64,000 bases of DNA from Septoria linicola (lineage: Eukaryota; Ascomycota; Dothideomycetes; Mycosphaerellales; Mycosphaerellaceae). Below the pieces are notes generated by a model, which saw only the letters and a program-made list of their open reading frames with translations, was not told the DNA's origin and searched no databases. How positions within the stretch are numbered: the stretch's first letter is position 1; each line of letters starts with the position of its first letter. Both the position numbers and the translations under genes were made by a program. Positions 54,338 through 64,000 of this stretch are shown here, in pieces. Location: positions 1,364,001 through 1,428,000 of the forward strand of contig CP099420.1 in the NCBI GenBank assembly GCA_024114885.1, written 5' to 3'.

Positions 54338-54976
54338 ACTCATATCAGACGACATGTGAGCGTCTGCAGCGCGTCGAAGATACTGCGAAGTCGGGACAAC
54401 ATGTTAGGCCGCGATCTTACTCGCATGCTTCGTGCACACGGACAGGCCGGCTGCGGGCAGGTACAACTTGCTGCATCCCGGCAGGTCCGGCGCACGCCGA
54501 CACGACTTCACGATCACGAACCTGCTTCTCTGTGAGAAGCTACGACAACACGCGCAGACAGACGGATGGTCCCTTCTGATCGACAACGAGGCGATATGCT
54601 TGGCACGCTACTGCTTTTCTTTTCTACGACCACGATTTACGCTACGGCTATGGCTACTTTGACGCTGCGAGCAACAAGGAATAGGCTGGCTGGTTCTGGA
54701 TTTGGTAGCTTTACATACCAGAATGCAATGATCCAATCGAGCACCTCTTGATGGCTGAGGCTAATGCTAATGCAAGTGCTGCAGGAGAGATCAGCATGTG
54801 ACCAAGCGCTGCGCATCCTGTAGTGCCATCGAATCCCACGAGCATCCTGCGCCGCGCTACTTGCAAGCGAGCGTGGTGAGCATGGTAGAAGATAAAAGCC
54901 ACAGTGGGCTCCGCAGTACTGCAGGTTGCTCCAAGCTTCGCTCTTCTCAACGTGCTTTATCATATTCGCTACCAGG
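54338..54976. other. Intergenic between eIF1 and the HET gene
   Basis: Short overlapping frames only. An in-frame TTG at 54,926 precedes the HET-gene ATG but is not a credible start. Confidence 0.5.
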
Positions 54977-56791
54977 ATGTCGATTGATTACACTGACCAT
55001 CTAGAGATTCTGCATCGAACACTGAATACGCACAAACGTGAGATCAGAGTAGTCGCCCTCCACTCTAGCCGAGAGCATGATGACCCTGTCGTCTGCGATC
55101 TGCACACCAAGAGCTTGAATGCGAAAGTCGAATTCGAAGCTCTCTCGTACGTCTGGGGAGACCAACAGCACACAACAGCAATCCAAGTCAATGGTTTTTT
55201 ATTCCAAGCCGCGAAGAACCTTGAAGAGGCGTTGAGAAGGCTTCGTCATCCAGAGCGCCAGCGAATACTCTGGATTGATGCAATTTGCATCGACCAAACG
55301 GACAACGAAGAACGTACACAGCAAGTAGGTCTCATGGGAGAGATCTACTCTCAGGCGCAACAAGTCTTAGTCTGGCTAGGTCACCATGATGGTGCCAGTC
55401 GGCAAGCGATCGCATTCATCGAAGCTGCAGCGCTAGATGCCAAAGCTCACTGGAAATTTGATATGAGTCCTCATCTGCCGCATCAAGTCCTCGATACCCT
55501 CCACACCTCTGCAACAGCTTCACTCCTCCAGCGACCCTGGTTCACTCGAGTATGGACAGTGCAAGAATGCGTGCTAGCGTCCTCTCTCACATTCCTCATT
55601 GGTGACAGTAGCATCTCGGGAGATACTCTGTGGTCTTTCGAGCAGAACTATCGCTGGCATGTCAATACTTGCGGCTGTATCGACTATACTATCGACTTCA
55701 GCCTCGTGAGCTCCATGTCTGCGACGTCGAATATGGCTGAACTGCGAAACGAGGGTGCGAGAAACCGAATGTGTTTTTCAAGGATGCTGCGACTTTTTCA
55801 GAGTAGGCAGTGTTCCGATGCGAGAGATCGGGTGTATGGGCTTCTGGGTATGGCAACGGGGAAGTGGCGGGATGTGCTTGTGCCAAATTATGAGAGAAGT
55901 GCGGGCGAGGTGTTTGAGGAGTATTTCGTGGAGTGTGTGAAGAGGACCGGTGAACTGAAGGAGCTAAGCTACGTCTTCCACAATTCTGACTCTGAGGAAG
56001 TGCCTAGACTGCCATCATGGGTTCCGACCTGGTCGCCGCCAGAGAACAGTGAGGAAGACGCTTGGTTCCAAGTCAGAGAGCTCTTTCTGCCACTATACAA
56101 TGCCGGAATCGGACTAGAATTGTCATTCATACGACCAGAACCTGGTGTGGCTATCATCAAGGGCATCCTTCTCGACGTGATCGAATCTGTGGCTCCAGCT
56201 CCGATACTTGACTCACCGAACCTGGACACATCCATTTACATCGAGTGGTATGACCTCGCAGAATCTGCTGTCCTCCAACATGACAGGTACGGCTCATCTG
56301 ACACTGAGGCCGTCTTCCACCGCATCATCTGCAACAGCCGCATGGAACAAAATACCGCCGAAGGCAAACTCGAATCTCTGCGCTTCTCAGGCTCCGACTT
56401 CCTCCCAGTCTTCCAAAAGTGGTTTGACATTGTGAAAGAAGAACTCAACGGAAAAGGCGAGGCTTCTGCGGATATCGACGCGCGTCTCGATCGTGAAGGT
56501 ATCATGTACCACACCACCGTTATTGGATCGACAATCGGTCGAGGGTTTTGCGTTTCGAAGACGGGATATCTAGGGCTAGCCACGAAGCATGCTAGAAAGG
56601 GTGATGTCCTTATGGTACTTGGAGGTGCGCGGGTTCCTCATGTTTTGCGGCCGACGAGCATGTTTGATGGAGCTGGAAGGATGATTTATAAGTTTGTGGG
56701 CGATGCTTATGTAGAAGGAGTCATGGATGGTGAAGCAATTGGAGACATCGATGTCTCAAGTGATCAGCTTGAGGACTTCGTGTTGATGTAA
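54977..56791 (+). CDS. HET-domain protein (heterokaryon incompatibility-like)
   Basis: Single exon, 604 residues, ATG at 54,977 (MSIDYTDHLEI). The HET domain (about 50-210) has all three hallmark blocks: EALSYVWGD, ILWIDAICIDQ with NEERTQQV following, and RPWFTRVWTVQE. After it come ARDRVYGLLGMA, a typical HET-protein continuation, and a C-terminal region ending in GFCVSKTGYLGLAT and GDVLMVLGGA, often seen in this fungal family. HET domains trigger cell death when incompatible strains fuse, but most family members are untested. No NACHT/WD repeats are attached. The fungal HET repertoire is lineage-variable, so this is likely an accessory gene. Confidence 0.9.
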   Translation: MSIDYTDHLEILHRTLNTHKREIRVVALHSSREHDDPVVCDLHTKSLNAKVEFEALSYVWGDQQHTTAIQVNGFLFQAAKNLEEALRRLRHPERQRILWIDAICIDQTDNEERTQQVGLMGEIYSQAQQVLVWLGHHDGASRQAIAFIEAAALDAKAHWKFDMSPHLPHQVLDTLHTSATASLLQRPWFTRVWTVQECVLASSLTFLIGDSSISGDTLWSFEQNYRWHVNTCGCIDYTIDFSLVSSMSATSNMAELRNEGARNRMCFSRMLRLFQSRQCSDARDRVYGLLGMATGKWRDVLVPNYERSAGEVFEEYFVECVKRTGELKELSYVFHNSDSEEVPRLPSWVPTWSPPENSEEDAWFQVRELFLPLYNAGIGLELSFIRPEPGVAIIKGILLDVIESVAPAPILDSPNLDTSIYIEWYDLAESAVLQHDRYGSSDTEAVFHRIICNSRMEQNTAEGKLESLRFSGSDFLPVFQKWFDIVKEELNGKGEASADIDARLDREGIMYHTTVIGSTIGRGFCVSKTGYLGLATKHARKGDVLMVLGGARVPHVLRPTSMFDGAGRMIYKFVGDAYVEGVMDGEAIGDIDVSSDQLEDFVLM

Positions 56792-56986
56792 AGACGGAAC
56801 TGGATGTGCGTAGTCGTCTCAAGTGCAGTCTTCAATATGCGCTATAGTGGCTAAGCTTCTGAAGCACAGCTGCCCAATGGTACATCTACTCGACCGTCCA
56901 CAGCCAGAGGACTGGCTCTAAACGATTCTGTCATGGAAAGTGGCGCTACAATTCGCAGCATGACGCTTGATCATTCTCGCATCCAA

Positions 56987-58079
56987 CTAAGCACCACGCA
57001 CGAAAGACGATTTCTCCAGTGCTTCCTTCTGCGTCTTCCAGACGGGACCTGCAAGTCTGATGAGAGTCTTGCCGAACCTCTCGAGCACAGCTGTTGCGAG
57101 CGTTCCATCGCCCCTGACAGTCTCCTCGTACTCTTCGTCCGTCCCAAAGGTCGCCACGCGCCAAATGAGCTTCATCTCATCAATGAGAGCACGAACGCCT
57201 GGGTGCTCAGTCTGGATGTTTCTGGCGATGAGGTAGTACGAAGAACGCGTAGCGTGTGACTTGAATGGCTTGTGAAGCTTGACGTCGGCGAACTGGTAGA
57301 ATTGGTAGATGAGTGATAGCATCGGCCAGATCTCGACCTTATGCATCAGAACGATCATTGTGCCGCGAGGAGCGGCATGTTCGAGTCCGAGTGCGATTTG
57401 TGTCGCAAACAACCGACGAGTCTCGCGATGCTCGCGGTAGGCCGCTCGTTCCTGTGTGCGTCGAACCTGGCCATCGCACAACACCAAGCCAAACTGCTGG
57501 TTCTCGTCAAGCTGGCGACCCAGGAACTTGTCGTAATCAGGATGGCTCTTCGGGATGATGTCCACTCCCATATCTGCAGCGAACATGGTCACGTCGCAAT
57601 ACTGTGTGGTAACGGGCGCTTTCTCTGGAAGACGCATGCGGTGGCCTCCGTTATCTTCTGGCAAGCTGAAGGCGATTGCTTGAGAGCCACGGTTGAATGT
57701 CAAGGCTGCTTGGAGAAAGCCGCCAGGGCCAGCGCACATGTCCAGTATGATACGCTGCTCATGTGGTAGTTTCTTCATGGTGAAGCAGCCACCAGCTGAT
57801 TTCTGCAACTCGGTTGCGATGCTTTGCATCATATTGTAGAAGAACTTTTGGGACTTCTCGGTCGTGTTGTCCGCTTGATAGCGCTGCCTCTGAAAGTGCT
57901 TATCGCCTGCTTCGTTCTCCCAGCCCTGAGCATGTCAGAAATATATTGAGGTCTTTTCGACGATGACAACCCACTTTGCGTCTTACTTCACAGAGCTCTC
58001 TGAACTCGGTGGAATTGTTCTCCAGGTATCTGGTTATCTCCCTGTCCGCCTTGTCGAGCGGCTCGAGTGGTGGCGCCAT
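56987..58079 (-). CDS. FtsJ/RrmJ-like SAM-dependent methyltransferase
   Basis: Exons 58079-57987 and 57925-56987 give 343 residues. The 61-nt intron is GTAAGA to GCTCAG, phase 0. The SAM-binding loop LDMCAGPGGFLQAAL starts near 92; LVLCDGQ near 177 carries the Asp, and VLMHKVEIW near 225 offers the Lys and Glu of the K-D-K-E set of RNA 2'-O-methyltransferases. The first Lys (KHFQRQR or KKLPHEQR) cannot be fixed by eye. It is longer than bacterial RrmJ, with added N- and C-terminal parts, a form common in filamentous fungi. The substrate is probably RNA (family knowledge), not tested. Convergent with the HET gene, 195 bp apart. Confidence 0.82.
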
Positions 58080-58716
58080 GTTCGTAAATACCGTCTCGAA
58101 GAGACCAGCGAAACTTCGAGGAGGTAAAAAATTCGATCGATCTGAAAGTGCTCGAGAAATGTTGGCTTTGATCGGAATGGTTGCCTGGGTTGCACCGTGC
58201 AGCGTTTGTTGCATCAAAATTGAGCCTACTCTAACTTCACAGCTCAGCCTTGAGTTCGCGAGCAGAGTGTGTTCCCTTCACTTCTCTTTGGCGTCGATAT
58301 ACTTCGACCAAGTTGCCACAAGCGCATCTAGTTGTTGTTACGCTGGTTCAACTAGCGCTCCGAGTCGCTGCTTTGGACCATAGTAGAAGCTTCGTTAAGT
58401 CTGTTTGTCTTGCATCGCCATTAGTGCGGACGCTGGTGCTGTGCAGACAATTTGCGTATGGTTTGAATGTTCCGACGTGCAAAAGGGGACTGAGGAGCAT
58501 TGATCTCGTTGAATGTGCAGCCCAATTATGGAGGCTTGTACGCACAACCTAAGCGCACGGCGAGGCGTCGTCTATACATGAACGAAGGGTCGTCGCGACC
58601 GTAATATATAAGCGCCTTCCGCGCTCCCCAATGAATAACATGCCATGCCAACACAGAACGCTCAAATGTTTCGCCAGAACATCGGCATCAAATCCCACGC
58701 CTCAAGTCGCCGTCTA

Positions 58717-59070
58717 TTAACCATTCGACCAGTCACCTCTGCTTTGGTCGTCGTCATGGCCAAGATCGTACAGCATCTGCTCGAGCATCCTCATCGTTCG
58801 CTCGCTCAAGATCGGAGAATCAGCCACATCCGATCTATCGTTGTGTTCTACTTGATCGCCTGGTTCAGCCCCAATCCTCAGCACCCCAAGTTCGCGACGG
58901 GTGCTGGAGTCCAGCTGTAATGATGGCTCCGGGACTCTCCATGTCTTATATGGGCGATCGAATACGCGCAGCGAAGCTTGATGAGAGCCATTAGCTTCAC
59001 CCGCAGTGATATCCAAACTCATGCTGGCGTATGTGTTGCCCAAAACTCTTCTGCCGGTACTAGGAGCTCT
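58717..59070 (-). other. In-frame open extension downstream of the palI stop
   Basis: Directly after the palI TAG the same frame stays open for 117 codons to a TAA at 58,717, with coherent protein-like composition (TWRVPEPSLQLDSSTRRELG, ERTMRMLEQMLYDLG). A candidate 48-nt intron (donor GTATCC, acceptor CTCCTAG, about 59,114 to 59,067) would skip the TAG and keep the frame, though its donor is weak and no branch site is clear. Otherwise the TAG replaced CAG (Gln), or the stretch is a separate gene starting at ATG 59,022. Confidence 0.5.
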
Positions 59071-61795
59071 CTACCCTGCTGACATGCCGACATCTGGCGT
59101 TGGATACCGTCCTGCTGGCGTCAGTCCGGTCGCAGGAGCAGCGATTCCGCCGCCTCGACCTCTCGTTCCTCTACCGCGGCCACCCGCGATTCCAACTCCA
59201 GGAAGGCTGAAGTCGGGATTGGCAGACAATATCACGTCCTCTTTCCTTCTCTGCGCGGCACTTGCTGAAGTGATTTCCGTTCTTTGCCCGTACCCAGGAG
59301 GACCTTGCACAGGCATGCCAGGCCTCCAATTTGGGTTGACACCTCGTTGCGATACAGATGTAAAATGGCTGCTTTCACTTGCCGCGCCCGGGCTTCTCGC
59401 TCCATCAGGTATAGCCTCCAGATATCCTCCCGAGATGGTCCTGACGCCAGGTTCGGAGCCTGTCAGGCTCAGTTTTCTCCCTTGATCGTCCGGTGGCGTC
59501 ACATTCTCTTCGTACGGATGTTGCTGGTGTTGCCGTTCACGCCTCAGGAATTCGTCGCTGTCGTACTGGTCAGTCGCTTGTTGGCCGTCCGCAACATCAG
59601 CTTCTTCAGCATGAGGCGCAAGTACCCGAGAACTATCTATAGGAGAAGGGGAGTTCATACGATAGTGCTGTTGACCGCCGTTCTGGTAGACAGGCTGATA
59701 TGCGGGGCCTTGGTTGTACACAGCTCTTTGACCTGTACCAGGAGTCAATGCATTGGGAATGCCCGACTCGCGGTGTGCAGGATGCACGGAGGCCTGTTGA
59801 GGCTCAGGGTCCTGAGCAAAACGTGGATCGACGTCCTCGTAGTACGTCTCGGAGCCAGACCGGTTATGGCGTGTTTGGTGCGTTGGGCTTCGACTGCCAT
59901 TGGCTGCAGTTGGCGATCCTGGTACCGAGCTGAGTGGCAGTACTCTTGATGAAGGTGCAGCGTTCGATGACGAATGCGGGTCAGTCGAAGTCGAGTGGAA
60001 AGTTTGTCTGGACACCTGTGCTTCGGGCATCTGTAGCGGAGCGTTATGCTGAGCAGAAAGCGGCGATGGTACGCCATTCCACTGCTGTCGTGGGGGCACG
60101 TAGTTTCTACAGCAATGTTAGCATTTCCTAGTCGCACTTTGGGATCAACGGAGAACTCACTGGTCGGAGCCAGAGTACACGCTAGACGGAGAAGCAAGCG
60201 GAGCGCCATCTCTGCGACCGTCACTCATTGGGCTCGGGGACATATCTGCTCGACCCTGCATCAGACCAACCATTCCAGCGACATCGCCATCGCTATCACG
60301 CAACCCATAGGCATTGTTCTCGTACACAGGCTGCCTTGCAGCACTGCCTGTCCTTTCATCCATTTCGATCGCCTGTCCGATCGGCATCGCGGGTCCTGCC
60401 ACAAATTGATCGTCCATGGGCGGAGGCGCGTTCCGGGGTGGGTTATTGTATGGATCAGCCCCATATCCAGGAGGTGGCATGGGCCGTGCTGGACCGCCTC
60501 TGCCCATCATGCCGGGCGGGGGCCCGTACCCACCTCTCCCACGGCCATTGAAGCCAGGGGGTGGGGGACCATATCCACCGCGGCCTCGTCCATTGTACGG
60601 CCCTGGAGGCCCATACCCGCCTCTACCTCGTGGAGGTCCGTAACCTCTGTTCGGTGGACCATAGCCTCTGCCTCGTGGTGGATAGCCGTTCGAGCGATTG
60701 CTGCCCAAGCTTCCCTGAGAGTTTTGGTGTCGCAAACCAGCGGCTACCGCTCCCATGGCCGCGCCCTCTGCGATCGGATTGCCATACTGATCTCTACTCC
60801 GTTGTCTATGCATTCCCGCCTCTTGACTTGGGCGTGGCATTGGTGGGGCATCTGCGTCGAAGGTCGGCCTTCTGCCGCCATTCGTGCTTGTCGATCGAAT
60901 GCTGGGATCGCGCTGGGGGTTCAAAGGCACGCGGTCGTCCGCATAGCTGCCGTTTGCGCCATGATCGCTCCTCGTCTCCTGTCTCTTCATCTCGAAGGTC
61001 GTAAATTGTCCATTGCTCTTCTCGACGGCTGTACTTCCACTCATTGGTGGCGGGCTCTCAGCTCTGGGGAGCTCATCTCCCTTCGGCAGAGTGTCGACCA
61101 TGATTCGATTTGCTGCGAGGTTCTCGTAGTAGTTCTGGCCATTCATGTCCGCGTTCTCCGCGATGCGCTTCTTGCGAGCCTTTCTGCTCACCAAAGTCCT
61201 TCGCATGGCACAGGTCACTATGCTAGATGCCACAATGAGGATAGTAGCCGCAAGAACGATCCATCCGCCCCATTGCATGTGCGGCACGAAAAGCAAGATG
61301 TCCACAAGGAACGCCAGCAAGGTCACAAGCAGAGTTGGGAACGTCAGAATCAGCAGTGCGAGGAGGTATCGCGGCGAGTGTGAAGGTCCGTGGAAGTGTG
61401 CTGCGACTGCAAGACCAAAGCAGATAAGCGCCAGCAGGGCTGCGATTGGATGGACGATGAGGATCGAAGACAGGCTGTGCCGTGCGTCGGATGGCAGCGA
61501 GAAGGCATCATTGTTCGCATTGGAGCCTCCGGAGAAGAGGCCATCTAATAGGACATATGTCAGTCTTTTCTGGTCACTGACAAGATAGAAACGGGCTATG
61601 CGCACCGGTGCTGTAGCCAATCACTGGACCTTCACAGTTTCCACTGTCGCTGCACCAACCCAGAACACCAAAGTTGTAGCCCTGGTACGATCCAAGTGGA
61701 ATGCCTCTGATGACGGGAGTAGACAATGTGCTGAGCAGCAGCAGCACAAATGCCAAGAGGAAGATAATGGAGAGCGGAGTCGCTGGTCGCAGCAT
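59071..61795 (-). CDS. palI: pH-response regulator palI/RIM9 family
   Basis: Exons 61795-61606, 61544-60161 and 60106-59071 give 869 residues. Introns of 61 nt (phase 1) and 54 nt (phase 2, branch GCTAAC) are GT-AG. The N-terminus is the SUR7/PalI fold: a first helix (LSIIFLLAFVLLLLSTL), the GWCS...C motif (GVLGWCSDSGNCEG), then three helices (LIVHPIAALLALICF, LLALLILTFPTLLVTLL, GWIVLAATILIVASSIV). A long cytosolic tail carries RGG/YGPP repeats (near 60,430-60,700) and a second RGRG patch near the end. PalI/Rim9 stabilises the PalH/Rim21 sensor in ambient alkaline pH signalling. The TAG at 59,071-59,073 is followed by 117 open codons; see the next entry. Confidence 0.9.
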
Positions 61796-63151
61796 GATGG
61801 GCGACTATAATCTAAACGAGTGTGGTGTAGTTGGCAATGGTATAGGCTGCTACTGGCTCGCAGCCAGGTTGGGCAAAGAAGTTGTCGTGCTGTCAGCCGT
61901 GACGCGTCGTCTGAGGTCGGTGTCTGCTGTATCGCGAGAGAGTCGTGGGACAGGCGATGTCGAAGGTGATGGCTGCTGTTGCGCCGGTGAACCCGGATGA
62001 ACCTTGGTTTATTACTGGAGTTTATTAGTTCCAGATAGTGCTGCCGCCCCTAATGGAATAACGACCTGCTCTTTGCTCGCGAGGGTACATCGATTGCGCT
62101 CAATGCGCGCGCACGACTGATGAGTTGGACCAGTGCGGCGCAAGAAGTTGGAAGCAGTGATGAGGGGATGTGGTTGCCAACTCGATCGGTCGCGCCAAAG
62201 CGGAAGGAGCACTCCACTCCGTTCCTGCCTGCCACGCGAAGTGCCTCAATCCTCTCCTATTGGCTTGACCAGACGGAACGCAAACTATAAACGAGTGGCA
62301 GTCCGCGGCGGTAACATAGGGAGGAACAGAAGCAACAATACAACGAAGATGAGGTATAGCAGAAGGAAACAGTGTAGTATAGACAACAGCGAGAACACAA
62401 TGCCAACCCTCAAAATCGAAGTCGAGGAGAATGTGACCCCAGCGACTTTCGACCAGGCACATCTGCGGCGCATCCTCACGCGCAAGTGCTAACTTAGACG
62501 CTGGTGACATGCTACACGACAATCAACGTCGACTTCCACCTCATGGGTGACGTGTAATCGCGAGAAGCACGACTAGCTCCAGCATCACTCCTCCTCGTCA
62601 CGTTTGTCAATGTGGCACTTGCATCGCATAGAGGATTGCGAGACGTCTGAAAAGCACGCGACTGAATCGATGAAAATGAAATTGGCAATTCACAAACTGC
62701 TGGGGTCCTTGTAACACATCAGCCACGCTACGTTAACGCCGCAACGACTTCACACGTGGTTCTCGCGACACTGGCGTGCTTGTGAGATAAGGAATAGTTG
62801 GAACTACCTCACTCACATCGATATGAAGGGAGGTCAGCATATGCCTAGCAACATGCAATCAATGTGAGATTCAGAAGGCATCGTACGCCAGTTTCACCAC
62901 AGGTCTGACGCTCAGCTATGCTTGAATGCAAAGCAGCTCGCTTTGTTGCCACAGAAGATCAGCCATTTAGGTCGTGTATCTTTGTTCGACACAAGCCGTT
63001 GTATCTGGCCTTTGTCCTCCTCGGCCAGTACAAGTACTGCTAAAGGACTCGTCGAGCAATAATGCCGCCACACCAACCCAAGCACAAGCCCACGTCCACA
63101 ACATCTACCAAGACACCACTCAGAACATACTTACAAATCAACCCCAACAAC
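61796..63151. other. 1.36-kb intergenic region
   Basis: Frames of 60-140 codons exist (62,100-62,522 minus; 62,133-62,492 plus) but overlap and have no features. A 30-codon ATG frame at 62,401-62,490 is too short to support. Confidence 0.5.
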
Positions 63152-63565
63152 ATGCGCTTCCACCTCACAGCAATCTTCGCCGCAACCACAGCGCTGGCCG
63201 CACCACTCTCCCTCGGGACAACACAAGACCGTACCGAGCTCACCCCTCGAAGCACCGCAATCCCAGTCAATACATCCTCCTGTTCCGGCTACAACAACGC
63301 CTTCTGGAACATCAACCAATCCGCCTTCTCCATCACCATAGGCCGCCCATACCTGGACGGATCAAAATGTGACCTAGTCAAAGACAAAATCACCAGATCT
63401 TTCAAAGTCCAAGGCTTCAAATGCCAGGGTGCTAGCGATAAGAAGAATACCGTGCTCAAAATCAAGAGCAATATGAACGCTGCGAATCTTGCGAAAGTCA
63501 ACAAGGCGTTGCATGATGCTTACCCAGAGATACAGTTCAATTGTCCGACTTCACTGAGGAAGTAA
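63152..63565 (+). CDS. Small secreted cysteine-containing protein, effector-like
   Basis: 137 residues from an ATG at 63,152 (AACAACATGCGC). The frame is open upstream to another ATG (63,062), but only the later start begins a signal peptide (MRFHLTAIFAATTALAAP). The mature part has four Cys (SSCSGY, SKCDLV, GFKCQG, FNCPTS), enough for two disulfides, and a Lys-rich middle. The end (NLAKVNKALHDAYPEIQFNCP) looks like a helix plus strand. No family recognised. Size, secretion signal and even Cys count are typical of apoplastic effectors or of small antimicrobial-type proteins, but neither role can be shown here. Single exon. Confidence 0.65.
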   Translation: MRFHLTAIFAATTALAAPLSLGTTQDRTELTPRSTAIPVNTSSCSGYNNAFWNINQSAFSITIGRPYLDGSKCDLVKDKITRSFKVQGFKCQGASDKKNTVLKIKSNMNAANLAKVNKALHDAYPEIQFNCPTSLRK

Positions 63566-63920
63566 GTAGTAGGTAAATCAGGTAAGTGAGCCAGATAGTC
63601 GAATGTTCCAACACACCTCGAATATGTCAAAAGGTTGCGAGAACGTATGAATCAGGTAGAACACAGCTTCAATATAGTAAGCAATACTATACACTACACC
63701 TCCCTCTCCTCTACCCTATCTTGACCGCCTCCCCAACCATTGCTATAGACGCAGTAGCCCTTTCGTGTCTTTAAAACCAGAACATAAAAGCAAGAGGGTA
63801 TATATCTACAGAACAGCAAGTACAACGTACCTCTCTATGGTACTCTGAGTCGTCTCTTTGAACTCATGTAGTATGGTGGTAGTAGCATCGGAAACACCCA
63901 ACCCGCTCCTCCCGCTGTTC
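63566..63920. other. Intergenic, 3' flank
   Basis: No gene seen. Confidence 0.4.
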
Positions 63921-64000
63921 TCACAGAAATGAACTCCCAAAAATCAATGATCGTCGACTCTGCGGACTGCCGGTCCCCTTTTCGTCTTCATCCTGTTCGC
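63921..64000 (-). CDS. Possible C-terminus of a gene cut by the window end
   Basis: A minus-strand frame enters at 64,000 and ends at TGA 63,921-63,923 after about 26 codons (EQDEDEKGTG, RRSLIFGSSF). Too short to identify and may be chance. Confidence 0.2.
   Translation of the reverse strand, partial: EQDEDEKGTGSPQSRRSLIFGSSFL

Noticed and set aside
58604..58645. TATATAA box followed by an ATG frame of 91 codons (plus strand)
   Set aside because: The frame is antisense to the coherent palI extension, has no features, and TATA-like strings are common.
15869..59073. Stop-codon reassignment (TAG/TAA read as Gln)
   Set aside because: Intact conserved genes in the window terminate normally with TAG (eIF1, FtsJ), TAA (HET) and TGA (DCP1).
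60046..61383. 445-codon plus-strand open frame
   Set aside because: Antisense to the palI exon 2; its low-complexity composition mirrors the RGG/YGPP repeats. palI has clear domain and splice support.

Overview
The window looks like nuclear DNA of a filamentous ascomycete (Pezizomycotina). A Dothideomycete is my best guess, but the sequence does not settle the class. The support is: short GT-AG introns of about 47-62 nt with CTRAY-type branch sites; hallmark fungal genes (palI/RIM9, a CYK3-type cytokinesis protein, a HET-domain protein, hydrophobins, YTP1-like, DCP1); and a repeat island with the signature of repeat-induced point mutation (RIP).

Layout. Bases 1-12,785 form a gene-free, RIP-destroyed transposon island. 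By eye the first 600 bases hold 2 CpA and no TpG, while CpG remains common. On the minus strand one can still read a Ty3/gypsy element in the order Gag (start near 10,411), reverse transcriptase, RNase H, integrase (end near 3,660). Its stop codons sit where Gln or Trp is expected and several catalytic acidic residues are lost. The island ends sharply near 12,785.

From 12.8 to 64 kb the DNA is ordinary genic sequence on both strands. The core part includes a YTP1-like membrane protein, an OCRL-type inositol polyphosphate 5-phosphatase, the decapping subunit DCP1, a PhoD-type phosphatase with a 12-nt microexon, an M18 aminopeptidase with a long N-terminal extension, a C2H2 regulator, a CYK3-type SH3/transglutaminase-like protein, a large EGF-bearing single-pass membrane protein, eIF1, an FtsJ-type methyltransferase and the pH-signalling protein palI.

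Interspersed are accessory genes: an orphan nucleotidyltransferase-fold protein, a MYND-finger gene with an in-frame TAG, two convergent hydrophobins (one class II-like, one class I-like with an extra cysteine and a GC-AG intron), an NmrA-like gene with an in-frame TAA beside an epoxide hydrolase, a seven-helix receptor, a HET-domain gene and a small secreted protein.

The most unusual theme is gene decay by isolated lesions. Three genes carry one in-frame stop inside an otherwise coherent frame; two of these stops are what a CpA-to-TpA change in a Gln codon would give. A fourth in-frame stop, at the palI 3' end, is followed by 117 open codons and may instead lie in an intron. A frameshifted, shortened NAD(P)-binding gene lies 4 kb from the RIP island. 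No operon-like or CRISPR system is present. The best candidates for undescribed biology are the orphan nucleotidyltransferase family member, the stop-interrupted genes and the palI extension.
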